11,960 nucleotides of DNA from NCBI RefSeq assembly GCF_937874145.1, contig NZ_CALNBI010000242.1, positions 1 through 11,960 of the forward strand, given 5' to 3'. Below are positions 1-6,669 of this stretch, in pieces. Below the pieces are notes generated by a model. It saw only the letters and a list, made by a program, of their open reading frames with translations. It was not told the DNA's origin and ran no database searches. A program made the translations under genes and the position numbers. This stretch comes from an uncultured Chitinophaga sp. Lineage in GTDB: Bacteria > Bacteroidota > Bacteroidia > Chitinophagales > Chitinophagaceae. Position 1 is the stretch's first letter, and each line of letters begins with the position of its first letter.

Positions 1-564
1 ACTTGTAACCTGGTGGATGATACGACAGGGTATATTCAAATCATGCCCGGTCCTACCGCGGCATACACCTATCTGCCCACCAAAGCCGTGGAAAACACGC
101 CCACTACATTTACGAACCAATCTGTGGACGCGGTACGCTACCGTTGGGACTTCGGCGACGGGAATATTTCCTACGATCCGAACCCCACGCACCAGTACCT
201 CCGGTCCGGCATATATGAAGTTTGCCTCACGGCCTACACCGAATATGGATGTGAAGACACGGTGTGCCAGGAGGTCCAGGCGATTGTAAATCCATTGTAC
301 GATGTTCCCACGGCCTTTTCCCCGAACGGCGACGGCATTAACGATAAGTGGGAAATCAAAGGTTTCGGTATCGTGCGGTATGATATGAAAGTATTTAACC
401 GCTGGGGCCAGCTGATGTTCCAGTCGAACGATCAGCGCCTGGGTTGGGATGGCCGGTTCAACGGAACCGTGCAGCCGATGGATGCGTATGCCTTTGTATT
501 GAACGCGGAATTTACGGACGGGAACAAAATCACCAAAACAGGAAACGTAACATTGTTAAGATAA
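1..564 (+). CDS. PKD-domain surface protein with T9SS type B sorting domain (C-terminal fragment)
   Basis: The reading frame is open from base 1, so the gene starts upstream and only the last 187 residues are seen; the in-frame GTG at 13 is not the real start. A PKD (immunoglobulin-like) domain spans about residues 25-95 of the fragment and carries the hallmark WDFGDG at 49-54. A gliding-motility/type B C-terminal domain follows from about residue 103 to the end, beginning PTAFSPNGDGIND and containing FNRWGQ and the final GNVTLLR strand. In this family the type B domain directs export by the type IX secretion system and retention at the cell surface; such proteins are often very large adhesins or SprB-like motility proteins. 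The next gene, seven bases downstream, is a PorP/SprF protein, as expected for a type B substrate. The substrate or adhesion target cannot be told because the N-terminus is missing. Confidence 0.9.
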   Translation, partial: TCNLVDDTTGYIQIMPGPTAAYTYLPTKAVENTPTTFTNQSVDAVRYRWDFGDGNISYDPNPTHQYLRSGIYEVCLTAYTEYGCEDTVCQEVQAIVNPLYDVPTAFSPNGDGINDKWEIKGFGIVRYDMKVFNRWGQLMFQSNDQRLGWDGRFNGTVQPMDAYAFVLNAEFTDGNKITKTGNVTLLR

Positions 565-571
565 GCGGGTT

Positions 572-1591
572 ATGAGAAAAGCAGGGTACCATATTTTCCT
601 AGTTTGTTGCCTCGCGGCAGCCTTCCCGGCGGCCGCGCAAGACTTGCATTTTTCGCAGTTCTTCAATTCACCATTGTCTACCAACCCGGCTAATACCGGA
701 TTTATTCCGGACGGCAACTACCGGATCGGCATCAATTACCGCAACCAGTGGGCTACGATCCCTGTGCCGTACAAGACCATGTCGGCATTCGGTGACTTCC
801 AGCTCCTGCGCGACCGGCTTACTTACGGCTGGGTGGGCGTGGGCGGTATGATCATGCGCGACGTGGCGGGCAGCGGCAACCTGACGAGCACCAAGGCATA
901 CGGGTCCGTGGCTTACCACCAGCTCCTCGGCCAGAGCAGCCTGCTTTCGGCCGGGTTCAATGTCGGGTATGCCGACAAGCGCGTGGACCTGAGCAAACTG
1001 ACGTTCGGCTCGCAATGGAACGGTAATTTCTTCGATTCGCAGATGTTTTCAGGAGAGCCGTTTACATCAGCCTCCGTGGGATATCTCGACCTGCAGGTGG
1101 GTATGAATTATGCGTTCTTCCCGAACGAGCTGGTGTATGTAAATGGCGGATTTTCGGTGCATCACGTCAACACGCCCCGCGAGTCCTTCTACGACGGCAA
1201 TAATAAAATCGACCGCCGTTATATCGGCTTCCTCAATGCCAGCCTGAAGATGAGCGACAAGGTGATCCTCAATCCCGGCGCTTATTACTCCCGGCAGGCC
1301 AACGTCAGCGAAACGATGCTGGGTGCTTATGCGGCCTATAACCTTTCCGGCGACGGCACGCAGCAGCTCTTCGGCGGTGCTTATTACCGGCTGAAAGATG
1401 CGGCGGCGTTGCTGGTAGGGTACCAGGTTTCCAACTTCAGGCTGATGTTCAATTACGACGTTACGACCAGCGCGCTGTCGGCGGCGAATAAGCGGCAGGG
1501 AGCTTACGAGCTCAGCCTGCTGTATGTAGGTTTGTACCCCAACCGGAGCTTCTCCCACGCCAAACGGTATACGCTCTGCCCGTCTTTCTGA
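572..1591 (+). CDS. PorP/SprF family type IX secretion system outer-membrane protein
   Basis: This 339-residue protein has a signal peptide (residues 1-22, ending PAAA before QD) followed by the typical PorP/SprF opening, with LHFSQFFNSPLSTNPANTG at about residues 25-43. The rest is rich in alternating aromatic/glycine beta-strand segments, fitting an outer-membrane beta-barrel of about 14 strands. The C-terminus KRYTLCPSF resembles the conserved CPxF ending I recall for this family. Family members help secrete or attach type B sorting-domain substrates; in Flavobacterium SprF is needed for SprB export. The start lies seven bases after the stop of the sorting-domain gene, so the two are almost certainly cotranscribed and this is probably its dedicated partner. 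Many paralogues exist per genome, so a specific symbol such as porP or sprF is not justified. Confidence 0.92.
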   Translation: MRKAGYHIFLVCCLAAAFPAAAQDLHFSQFFNSPLSTNPANTGFIPDGNYRIGINYRNQWATIPVPYKTMSAFGDFQLLRDRLTYGWVGVGGMIMRDVAGSGNLTSTKAYGSVAYHQLLGQSSLLSAGFNVGYADKRVDLSKLTFGSQWNGNFFDSQMFSGEPFTSASVGYLDLQVGMNYAFFPNELVYVNGGFSVHHVNTPRESFYDGNNKIDRRYIGFLNASLKMSDKVILNPGAYYSRQANVSETMLGAYAAYNLSGDGTQQLFGGAYYRLKDAAALLVGYQVSNFRLMFNYDVTTSALSAANKRQGAYELSLLYVGLYPNRSFSHAKRYTLCPSF

Positions 1592-1607
1592 TAAGGAATT
1601 CGTTAAA

Positions 1608-1642
1608 GTTGAACGGCCGACGGGAAAAAACAGATAAATTAG
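1608..1642 (+). promoter_or_regulatory. Possible Bacteroidota promoter for the beta-barrel gene
   Basis: GTTG at 1608-1611 and TAAATTAG at 1635-1642 lie 23 bases apart. They resemble the -33 TTTG and -7 TAnnTTTG boxes, with one mismatch in each. They lie about 20 bases before the ATG at 1664, in a 72-bp gap long enough to separate this gene from the PorP operon. The match is imperfect. Confidence 0.35.
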
Positions 1643-1663
1643 CCTCGTAAAAAATTGGAGCAC

Positions 1664-2236
1664 ATGAAAAGGATTTGCCTGATAGCTGCGGTATTCCTGC
1701 TTTCCATGCAGGCGGTGATGGCGCAATCGCCCTACAGGGTTGATACAGCGCGCGGTTTCGACCCGTCGAAACTGATGGTGGGAGGGAACTTCGGTTTCGC
1801 GTTCGGGAACTACTCGCTGGTGAATGTATCGCCGATGATTGGTTATCGCTTCAGCCCCAAAGCCGCAGCCGGCATCAGTATCAATGCGCAATTTACCTGG
1901 GAGAAATACCGGAATGGAAGTTATGAGGTTAAAGATAATTCCACCATTCTCGGCGGAGGCATCTGGGGCCGGTATTACCCGCTCGAAATGCTTTTCGTTC
2001 ACGCCCAGCCGGAATACAATTCCATCAGCTTCAAAAGCCAGGTCTATTCCGATCCCCGGCAGACGTTCAAAGAACGCTATGGCGCCCCCAGCCTCCTGCT
2101 GGGCGGCGGTTACGCCCAGCCTATCGGCGGAAATTCCGCCCTGGTGATCATGTTGCTTTACGATGTACTGCAGGACGAAAACTCCCCTTACCGCAATCGC
2201 CCCGTCTTTTCCATCGGCGGGAATTTCGGTTTTTAA
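1664..2236 (+). CDS. Small outer-membrane beta-barrel protein, function unknown
   Basis: The product is 190 residues from ATG 1664. An in-frame TTG at 1655 is possible, but the ATG gives a proper signal peptide (MKRICLIAAVFLLSMQAVMA, cleaved before QS) and is preceded by GGAG at 1657-1660, although that spacing is short. The mature protein looks like an eight- to ten-stranded porin-like barrel: repeated short amphipathic segments rich in Gly, Phe and Tyr (GGNFGFAFGNYS, GGGIWGRYYPLE, LLLGGGYAQPIGG), ending in a terminal Phe as in BAM-assembled barrels. It resembles the outer membrane protein beta-barrel or hypothetical porin families of Bacteroidota; no enzymatic motif is seen. It follows PorP by 72 bp and may be a separate transcription unit. 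The class is fairly sure; the function is unknown. Confidence 0.75.
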   Translation: MKRICLIAAVFLLSMQAVMAQSPYRVDTARGFDPSKLMVGGNFGFAFGNYSLVNVSPMIGYRFSPKAAAGISINAQFTWEKYRNGSYEVKDNSTILGGGIWGRYYPLEMLFVHAQPEYNSISFKSQVYSDPRQTFKERYGAPSLLLGGGYAQPIGGNSALVIMLLYDVLQDENSPYRNRPVFSIGGNFGF

Positions 2237-2285
2237 AATCTCTGTTAAGAGTTAATCAACACTAAACTTTATTTACAAATACTGC

Positions 2286-2293
2286 TATATTTG
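2286..2293 (+). promoter_or_regulatory. Consensus -7 box (TATATTTG) abutting the FAD oxidoreductase start
   Basis: TATATTTG matches the Bacteroidota -7 consensus TAnnTTTG at every fixed position and ends only four bases before the ATG at 2298. Transcription would be expected to begin at or within a few bases of the start codon, giving a leaderless or nearly leaderless mRNA. No clear -33 TTTG is seen at the usual distance. Confidence 0.5.
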
Positions 2294-2297
2294 TTGC

Positions 2298-3419
2298 ATG
2301 TACCAGCAAGCAGATACCGCAGTAATCGGCGCAGGCATCGTTGGCCTGGCCACCGCGTACCATCTCGCCCTGAAAGGGAAGAAGGTGGTGGTCTTCGAAC
2401 GCAATCCCCGCGCCCTGGGCGCTTCCTTCCGCAACTTCGGCCTCTTCTGGACGCTGGGCCAGAAGCAGGGGCACATTTACGACCGCGCACTCTACGGCCG
2501 TTCCGTCTGGCAACATGTGGCAAAATCGTCGGGGCTCGCACTGGAAGAAAATGGCTCCATGCTGCTGGCATACCATGCCGACGAAGCCGGCGTCATGGAA
2601 GAATTCGCGCATAGCACCGGTATCCGATGCGAATTGCTGACGCCCGATGCCGCACGTTCCCGCAGCAGCGCCTTCCGGCCGGAAGGGCTTAAAGCGGCGT
2701 TGTATAGCCCGCTCGAGATGACCGTCAACCCCCGCGAAGCCAGCGCCCGCCTGGCAGCCTGGCTCGAAAGCGCCCATGGCGTCACGTTCCGGTATAACAC
2801 ACCCGTCAACGGCATCCAGCTCCCGCATATCGAAACGAAAGACGAAAAGTGGAAGGTAGACCGTGTGTTCGTATGCAGCGGGTATGATTTCGAAACCCTG
2901 TATCCTGAGATATTCGCAGCCGCGCCCCTTACACGCTGCAAGCTCCAGATGCTGCGCACCGTTCCCCAACCCGGCGGCTGGAAGCTGGGGCCGGCGCTGG
3001 TTACAGGCATGTCGATGCTGCACTATGCTTCGTTCGCGCACTGCCCTGGCCTGGCGGCGGTGAAGCAACGCGTGGAAGCCACGCTGCCGGAATACGTGAA
3101 ATACGGCATCCATCTCATGGTTACCCAGAACGGGGCAGGGGAGCTGTCGCTCGGGGATTCCCATGAATACGGCTGGGAGGTAGACCCCTTCGACAAGGAG
3201 CACATTTCCCGCCTCATCCTTCAATTCATCAGCACTTTCCTCCACGCGCCCACCATGGACATCCAGGAGCGCTGGCACGGCATATACCCGAAACTCACCA
3301 ACGGCGAACACGATCTCGTGCTGCACCCGCTGCCCGGCGTCACCATCGTGAACGGGCTCGGAGGGGCCGGCATGACGCTGTCGTTCGGCCTCGCGCGCGA
3401 CGTGACCGCCGTGGAATGA
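2298..3419 (+). CDS. FAD-dependent oxidoreductase, DAO superfamily, TIGR03364-like
   Basis: This 373-residue flavoprotein belongs to the glycine/D-amino-acid oxidase (DAO) superfamily. The N-terminal Rossmann motif GAGIVG is at residues 11-16, and E34 follows at the end of the second strand to bind the FAD ribose. GASFRNFG at 41-48 followed by a WTLGQ segment is characteristic, as I remember it, of TIGR03364 proteins. A second FAD-contacting segment, GLGGAGMT, is at about 353-360, close to the C-terminus. TIGR03364 enzymes are proposed to oxidise an aminophosphonate or related amine and often sit beside a phosphonatase-like HAD hydrolase, but none is present here. The start is fixed because the FAD motif begins at residue 11 and no upstream in-frame start exists. 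A terminator follows at 3444, so it is probably a single-gene unit. The substrate is unknown. Confidence 0.85.
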   Translation: MYQQADTAVIGAGIVGLATAYHLALKGKKVVVFERNPRALGASFRNFGLFWTLGQKQGHIYDRALYGRSVWQHVAKSSGLALEENGSMLLAYHADEAGVMEEFAHSTGIRCELLTPDAARSRSSAFRPEGLKAALYSPLEMTVNPREASARLAAWLESAHGVTFRYNTPVNGIQLPHIETKDEKWKVDRVFVCSGYDFETLYPEIFAAAPLTRCKLQMLRTVPQPGGWKLGPALVTGMSMLHYASFAHCPGLAAVKQRVEATLPEYVKYGIHLMVTQNGAGELSLGDSHEYGWEVDPFDKEHISRLILQFISTFLHAPTMDIQERWHGIYPKLTNGEHDLVLHPLPGVTIVNGLGGAGMTLSFGLARDVTAVE

Positions 3420-3443
3420 TTTCCCGTATTTGTGATAAGCAAC

Positions 3444-3474
3444 AAGGACCCGCTCTCCAGCCGGTCCTTTTTTT
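3444..3474 (+). terminator. Intrinsic terminator after the FAD oxidoreductase
   Basis: AAGGACC at 3444-3450 pairs perfectly with GGTCCTT at 3463-3469 (7-bp stem, 12-base loop), followed by an unbroken T run through 3474. It lies 24 bases after the oxidoreductase stop and separates that gene from the symporter. Confidence 0.85.
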
Positions 3475-3506
3475 GTGCGATTTTAACCCCGAAATCCCTA
3501 TTTTTA
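3472..3506 (+). promoter_or_regulatory. Likely promoter of the first sodium:solute symporter
   Basis: TTTG at 3472-3475 (at the end of the terminator T run) and TATTTTTA at 3499-3506 are spaced by 23 bases. They match the Bacteroidota -33 box fully and the -7 box in all but the last position. The expected start is near 3510, giving a leader of about 20 bases before ATG 3533. Confidence 0.55.
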
Positions 3507-3532
3507 GTTGTTTAAAACATATCTGAATCCTG

Positions 3533-5026
3533 ATGTCGCCAATATCACCGGGGCTTTTCGTCCTTTTTATTGCCAGCTATTTTATCCTGCTCCTGTTAGT
3601 TTCTTACTTCACCACCCGAAAGGTGGACGAGCAGTCGTATTTCATCGGCAACCGCAACTCCGTTTGGTATCTCGTAGCCATCGGGATGATCAGCGATTCC
3701 CTTTCCGGCGTTACTTTCATCTCCGTGCCGGGCAAAGTGGAAGTAGCTTCCTTTTCTTACCTGCAAACGATCCTGGGTTATATCCTCGGCTACGTGGTGA
3801 TCGCCACGGTGCTGCTGCCCCTGTATTATAACCGCAACCTCCCGTCGATCTACACTTACCTCCAGCAACGCTTCGGGCCGGTAACGCAGAAGACGGGCGC
3901 GATGTTCTTCATCCTGTCGAGGCTGGTAGGCGCGGCCGCGCGGCTGTTCCTCGTGGCAGGCGTGCTACAGCTGTTCGTCTTCGATTATTACAACATCCCG
4001 TTTGCGCTATCCGTTTCCATCATGATCCTGCTGATGCTGGTGTACACCTATCGCGGGGGGATCAAAACCCTGGTGTGGACGGACGCTATGCAGTCCACTT
4101 TCCTGCTCCTCGCCGTGGTGCTCACCATCATCGTGATCTGCCGCGACCTCAACTGGGGGCTGGGCGACCTGGTGAGCAACGTGGTGAGCAGCCCGCATTC
4201 CCGCACATTTTTCTGGGACTGGAAGGCCAGCAATTTCTTCCCTAAAGAATTTTTCGGCGGGATGATGATCGCGGTAACCATGACCGGGCTGGATCAGAAC
4301 ATGATGCAGAAGAATCTCAGCTGCCGCAGCCTGAAGGAAGCGCAGAAGAACATTTATTCCTTCAGCATCATGCAGCTCGTAGTGAACGTGTTTTTCCTCA
4401 GCCTGGGTATCCTGTTGTATCAATACCTGCACGCCAACAACATCCCGATGCCGCTGACGGGCAAGGGGGCTCCGGCCACCGACCAGGTTTTCCCCCTGCT
4501 GGCTTTGCAGCACCTGGGCACTTTCGCTTCCGTGATTTTTATCGTGGGATTGACGGCCGCCACGTTCTCCAGTGCAGACAGTGTGCTGACCACCCTCACG
4601 ACTTCTTTCTATATCGATATTCTCGGTTACCCGACAGACGGTATCGATGCGCGCCGCAAACGGATCAAGAACGCGATCCATGTGGGGTGCGCGGTGGCGT
4701 TGTTGCTCACGATATTATTGTTCAGGGAATTCAACAACGACGCGATCATCGATTCCGTACTGTTCCTGGCAACGATTACTTACGGGCCGATGCTGGGGCT
4801 CTTCGCTTTCGGGATTCTGAACAAGCGGCCCATCCTGGATTACGGCTCACTCATCGTATGCCTCATCGCGCCCTTGCTTTGCTTCTTCCTGAAACAGTAT
4901 TCGATGGATTTGCTTGGCGGATATAAATTCGGGAACGAGTTGCTGATCGTAAACGGCATGTTTACGTATGTCGGTTTATGGTTGTTTTCCCGGAAGAAGG
5001 CGGACGCCCTGCCCGCAATGCAGTAA
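3533..5026 (+). CDS. Sodium:solute symporter (SSS family)
   Basis: The 497-residue, strongly hydrophobic protein has about 13 predicted membrane helices, the usual size for the SSS family, and couples Na+ entry to solute uptake in the inner membrane. Typical family segments are SYFIGNRNSVWYLVAIGM at about 35-52, the YTYRGGIKTLVWTDAMQ segment at 171-187, TGLDQNMMQKNL at 251-262, and TAATFSSADSVLTTL at 341-355; by analogy with vSGLT, the serines of the last (S346, S347) would line the Na2 sodium site. The substrate (sugar, amino acid, vitamin or sialic acid) cannot be deduced. It has its own promoter behind a terminator, so a link with the preceding FAD enzyme is only positional. The following LOG-family gene is 35 bp away and may be cotranscribed. 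Confidence 0.92.
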   Translation: MSPISPGLFVLFIASYFILLLLVSYFTTRKVDEQSYFIGNRNSVWYLVAIGMISDSLSGVTFISVPGKVEVASFSYLQTILGYILGYVVIATVLLPLYYNRNLPSIYTYLQQRFGPVTQKTGAMFFILSRLVGAAARLFLVAGVLQLFVFDYYNIPFALSVSIMILLMLVYTYRGGIKTLVWTDAMQSTFLLLAVVLTIIVICRDLNWGLGDLVSNVVSSPHSRTFFWDWKASNFFPKEFFGGMMIAVTMTGLDQNMMQKNLSCRSLKEAQKNIYSFSIMQLVVNVFFLSLGILLYQYLHANNIPMPLTGKGAPATDQVFPLLALQHLGTFASVIFIVGLTAATFSSADSVLTTLTTSFYIDILGYPTDGIDARRKRIKNAIHVGCAVALLLTILLFREFNNDAIIDSVLFLATITYGPMLGLFAFGILNKRPILDYGSLIVCLIAPLLCFFLKQYSMDLLGGYKFGNELLIVNGMFTYVGLWLFSRKKADALPAMQ

Positions 5027-5061
5027 AAAAATGTAGATTACAATACCAAAACGCATAGCAG

Positions 5062-5760
5062 ATGAATGATTCGTTAAAGAATTTGAAAATGCGCGACTGG
5101 ACGGAAACGAAAGCGCATTCCAGCTGGCAGATTTTCAAGATCATGGCCGAATTCGTGGAAGGATTTGAAGCCCTCGCCAAGATTGGTCCCTGTATTTCGA
5201 TATTCGGCTCCGCCCGCACCCGTTCCGGCAACGTGTATTATGAACTGGCCTGTGAAATAGCCCGGCGCCTCGCGGAAGAAGGCTTCGGCATCATCTCCGG
5301 CGGCGGCCCCGGCATCATGGAAGCCGCCAACAAAGGCGCGCAACTGGCAGACGGCACCAGCGTGGGGCTGAACATCACCCTGCCGCACGAACAATACGCC
5401 AACCCTTATCTCGACCGCGATAAAAGCCTCAACTTCGATTACTTCTTCGTGCGTAAAGTCATGTTCACGAAATATTCCCAGGGCTTCGTGATGATGCCCG
5501 GCGGCTTCGGCACGATGGACGAATTCTTTGAAGTGGCTACCCTCATCCAAACGAAGAAGATGACGGAAACGCCCCTGGTGCTCGTGGGGAAAGAATATTG
5601 GAGCGGCCTGCTCGAATGGATCGACACCACGATGATGAAAAAAGAAAGCAATATCCACCCCGAAGACCTCAACCTGCTGAAGGTGTTCGACACGGCAGAC
5701 GAGGTAGTGGAATACTTCCGCGTGTTCTACGCTTCCAACAAACTCAGGCCCAATTTTTAG
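5062..5760 (+). CDS. TIGR00730 / LOG family Rossmann-fold protein (putative nucleoside 5'-monophosphate phosphoribohydrolase)
   Basis: The 232-residue cytoplasmic protein carries both signature motifs of the LOG (formerly 'lysine decarboxylase') family: GGGPGIMEAANKGA at 80-93 and PGGFGTMDE at 146-154. FGSAR at 48-52 forms the first strand and loop, and the conserved R131-K132 lies between the motifs. Characterised members release the base from (cytokinin) nucleoside 5'-monophosphates, or cleave AMP or pyrimidine nucleotides (PpnN). E154 and R131 are the expected active-site residues. The N-terminal 40 residues are an extra helical segment common in the Bacteroidota branch. The gene follows the symporter by 35 bp with no terminator between them, so cotranscription is possible. 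The actual nucleotide substrate is unknown; the old annotation as lysine decarboxylase should not be used. Confidence 0.9.
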   Translation: MNDSLKNLKMRDWTETKAHSSWQIFKIMAEFVEGFEALAKIGPCISIFGSARTRSGNVYYELACEIARRLAEEGFGIISGGGPGIMEAANKGAQLADGTSVGLNITLPHEQYANPYLDRDKSLNFDYFFVRKVMFTKYSQGFVMMPGGFGTMDEFFEVATLIQTKKMTETPLVLVGKEYWSGLLEWIDTTMMKKESNIHPEDLNLLKVFDTADEVVEYFRVFYASNKLRPNF

Positions 5761-5781
5761 ATTATTTATATGTTATATACA

Positions 5782-5798
5782 CATGAATAATATTCATG
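5782..5798. repeat. Inverted repeat CATGAAT-N3-ATTCATG
   Basis: CATGAAT at 5782-5788 and ATTCATG at 5792-5798 are perfect inverted copies around a 3-base centre. The repeat begins 21 bases after the LOG gene stop in AT-rich DNA. It is compact and symmetric enough to be a protein-binding palindrome, but a chance AT-rich palindrome cannot be excluded. No T tract follows, so it is not a terminator. Confidence 0.45.
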
Positions 5799-5841
5799 AA
5801 TGATTTTGAAATTGCATATATATTTATAAAGCCACAGCCTG

Positions 5842-5854
5842 TAACGGACCGTTA
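5842..5854. repeat. Inverted repeat TAACGG-A-CCGTTA
   Basis: A 13-bp perfect palindrome with a single central base lies in the AT-rich gap between the LOG gene and the methyltransferase. It is the most GC-containing word in the first half of this gap. It could be a regulator half-site pair; the target gene is unclear because it lies about 150 bp before the methyltransferase. Confidence 0.4.
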
Positions 5855-5908
5855 AAGAAATTATATATGGTCAAAAGTTGTGTCTTTTAATGGTTAACAT
5901 GGGGTAAA

Positions 5909-5940
5909 GAGCCTGGTATTACTATCAGGCTCGATTTATT
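5909..5940 (+). terminator. Terminator-like hairpin
   Basis: GAGCCTG at 5909-5915 pairs with CAGGCTC at 5926-5932. The stem extends inward by three more pairs (one G-T wobble) to leave a four-base loop, 10 bp in all. The downstream sequence is T-rich but interrupted (GATTTATTTT). It lies about 150 bases after the LOG gene stop, far for a simple gene terminator, so it may end a long 3' UTR or an independent short transcript. Confidence 0.6.
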
Positions 5941-5980
5941 TTCAGTCCTTCACATATATCGCTTTTACTTGATAATTGCT

Positions 5981-5988
5981 TAGGTTTG
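5981..5988 (+). promoter_or_regulatory. Consensus -7 box (TAGGTTTG) for the methyltransferase operon
   Basis: TAGGTTTG matches TAnnTTTG exactly and sits 14 bases before ATG 6003, predicting a leader of roughly ten bases. It overlaps codons that would belong to a longer protein starting at TTG 5976, which argues for the ATG. No clear -33 TTTG is seen. Confidence 0.55.
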
Positions 5989-6002
5989 CAAAAAAATACG
6001 GC

Positions 6003-6644
6003 ATGGAGGTAATACCGGGGGATATACAGGCGTTTGCAGAGAAGTACACTACACGTGAAGCGGACCTGCTGTATCGCCTCCAAAGGGAAACCTACCTGAA
6101 GGTGGACCAGCCGCATATGCTGAGTGGTCATGTGCAGGGTGTTTTTTTGTCGATGGTGAGCCACATGATGCGGCCACGCCGTATCCTTGAAATCGGTACC
6201 TACACCGGGTATTCGGCCATCTGCCTGGCGCAGGGGCTTGCTGAAGACGGGATGCTGCATACCATCGATGTGAATGAAGAGCTGGAAGACATGGCGGCCC
6301 GCTATATCGCGGAAGCCGGTCTTACCCCAAAAATCACCCAGCATATCGGCAAAGCGGCGGAGATCATCCCGCAGCTGCAGGAAACCTTCGACCTTGTTTT
6401 CATTGACGCGGACAAGGCCGGTTATGGCATGTACTTCGATATGGTGTGGGAGAAGCTGCGGCCCGGCGGTTTCATGCTGGCCGACAATGTGCTGTACCAT
6501 GGCGAAGTGGTATTGCCGGAAACCGAACAGAGCAACAATGCCAAAGCCATGGTCCGCTTCGTGGAAAAGGCGGTGGCAGACGAGCGTGCGGAAACGCTGC
6601 TGCTCACCCTGCGAGATGGCGTACAGCTCATCCGCAAAAAATAA
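6003..6644 (+). CDS. SAM-dependent O-methyltransferase (Methyltransf_3 / COMT-like)
   Basis: From ATG 6003 the product is 213 residues, normal for bacterial caffeoyl-CoA/catechol-type O-methyltransferases. An in-frame TTG at 5976 would add nine residues but overlaps the promoter box. Motif I, ILEIGTYTGYSA, is at 61-72, and D89 at the end of the next strand should hold the SAM ribose. The metal ligands fit the family: D135 in DADK (135-138) and D160-N161 in the LADN segment. The N-terminal stretch LLYRLQRETYLKV is typical of the Bacteroidota version, which is a cytoplasmic, divalent-metal-dependent enzyme acting on a vicinal-diol-like small molecule. The real substrate is unknown. The next gene starts 25 bp later, so it leads an operon with the glucosaminidase and hpt. 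Confidence 0.92.
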   Translation: MEVIPGDIQAFAEKYTTREADLLYRLQRETYLKVDQPHMLSGHVQGVFLSMVSHMMRPRRILEIGTYTGYSAICLAQGLAEDGMLHTIDVNEELEDMAARYIAEAGLTPKITQHIGKAAEIIPQLQETFDLVFIDADKAGYGMYFDMVWEKLRPGGFMLADNVLYHGEVVLPETEQSNNAKAMVRFVEKAVADERAETLLLTLRDGVQLIRKK

Positions 6645-6669
6645 CAAGACCCATTAAATTCGACATATA

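Noticed and set aside
1596..1620. Possible terminator after the PorP gene (CGTT...AACG)
   Set aside because: There are only four base pairs and no T tract downstream; too weak to call.
1067..2002. Minus-strand open frame (311 codons) spanning PorP and the barrel gene
   Set aside because: It crosses two recognised plus-strand genes and their gap and shows no domain.
2262..3326. Long minus-strand open frame (354 codons) opposite the FAD oxidoreductase
   Set aside because: The plus strand encodes a clear FAD protein over the same bases. The antisense frame has no recognisable motif and is a side effect of GC-rich codon use.
5062..5760. Annotation as lysine decarboxylase
   Set aside because: The GGGPGIMEA and PGGFGTMDE motifs define the LOG phosphoribohydrolase family; the decarboxylase label is a historical error.
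5976..6002. TTG start nine codons before the methyltransferase ATG
   Set aside because: It overlaps an exact TAnnTTTG promoter box, and the ATG at 6003 gives the usual family N-terminus.
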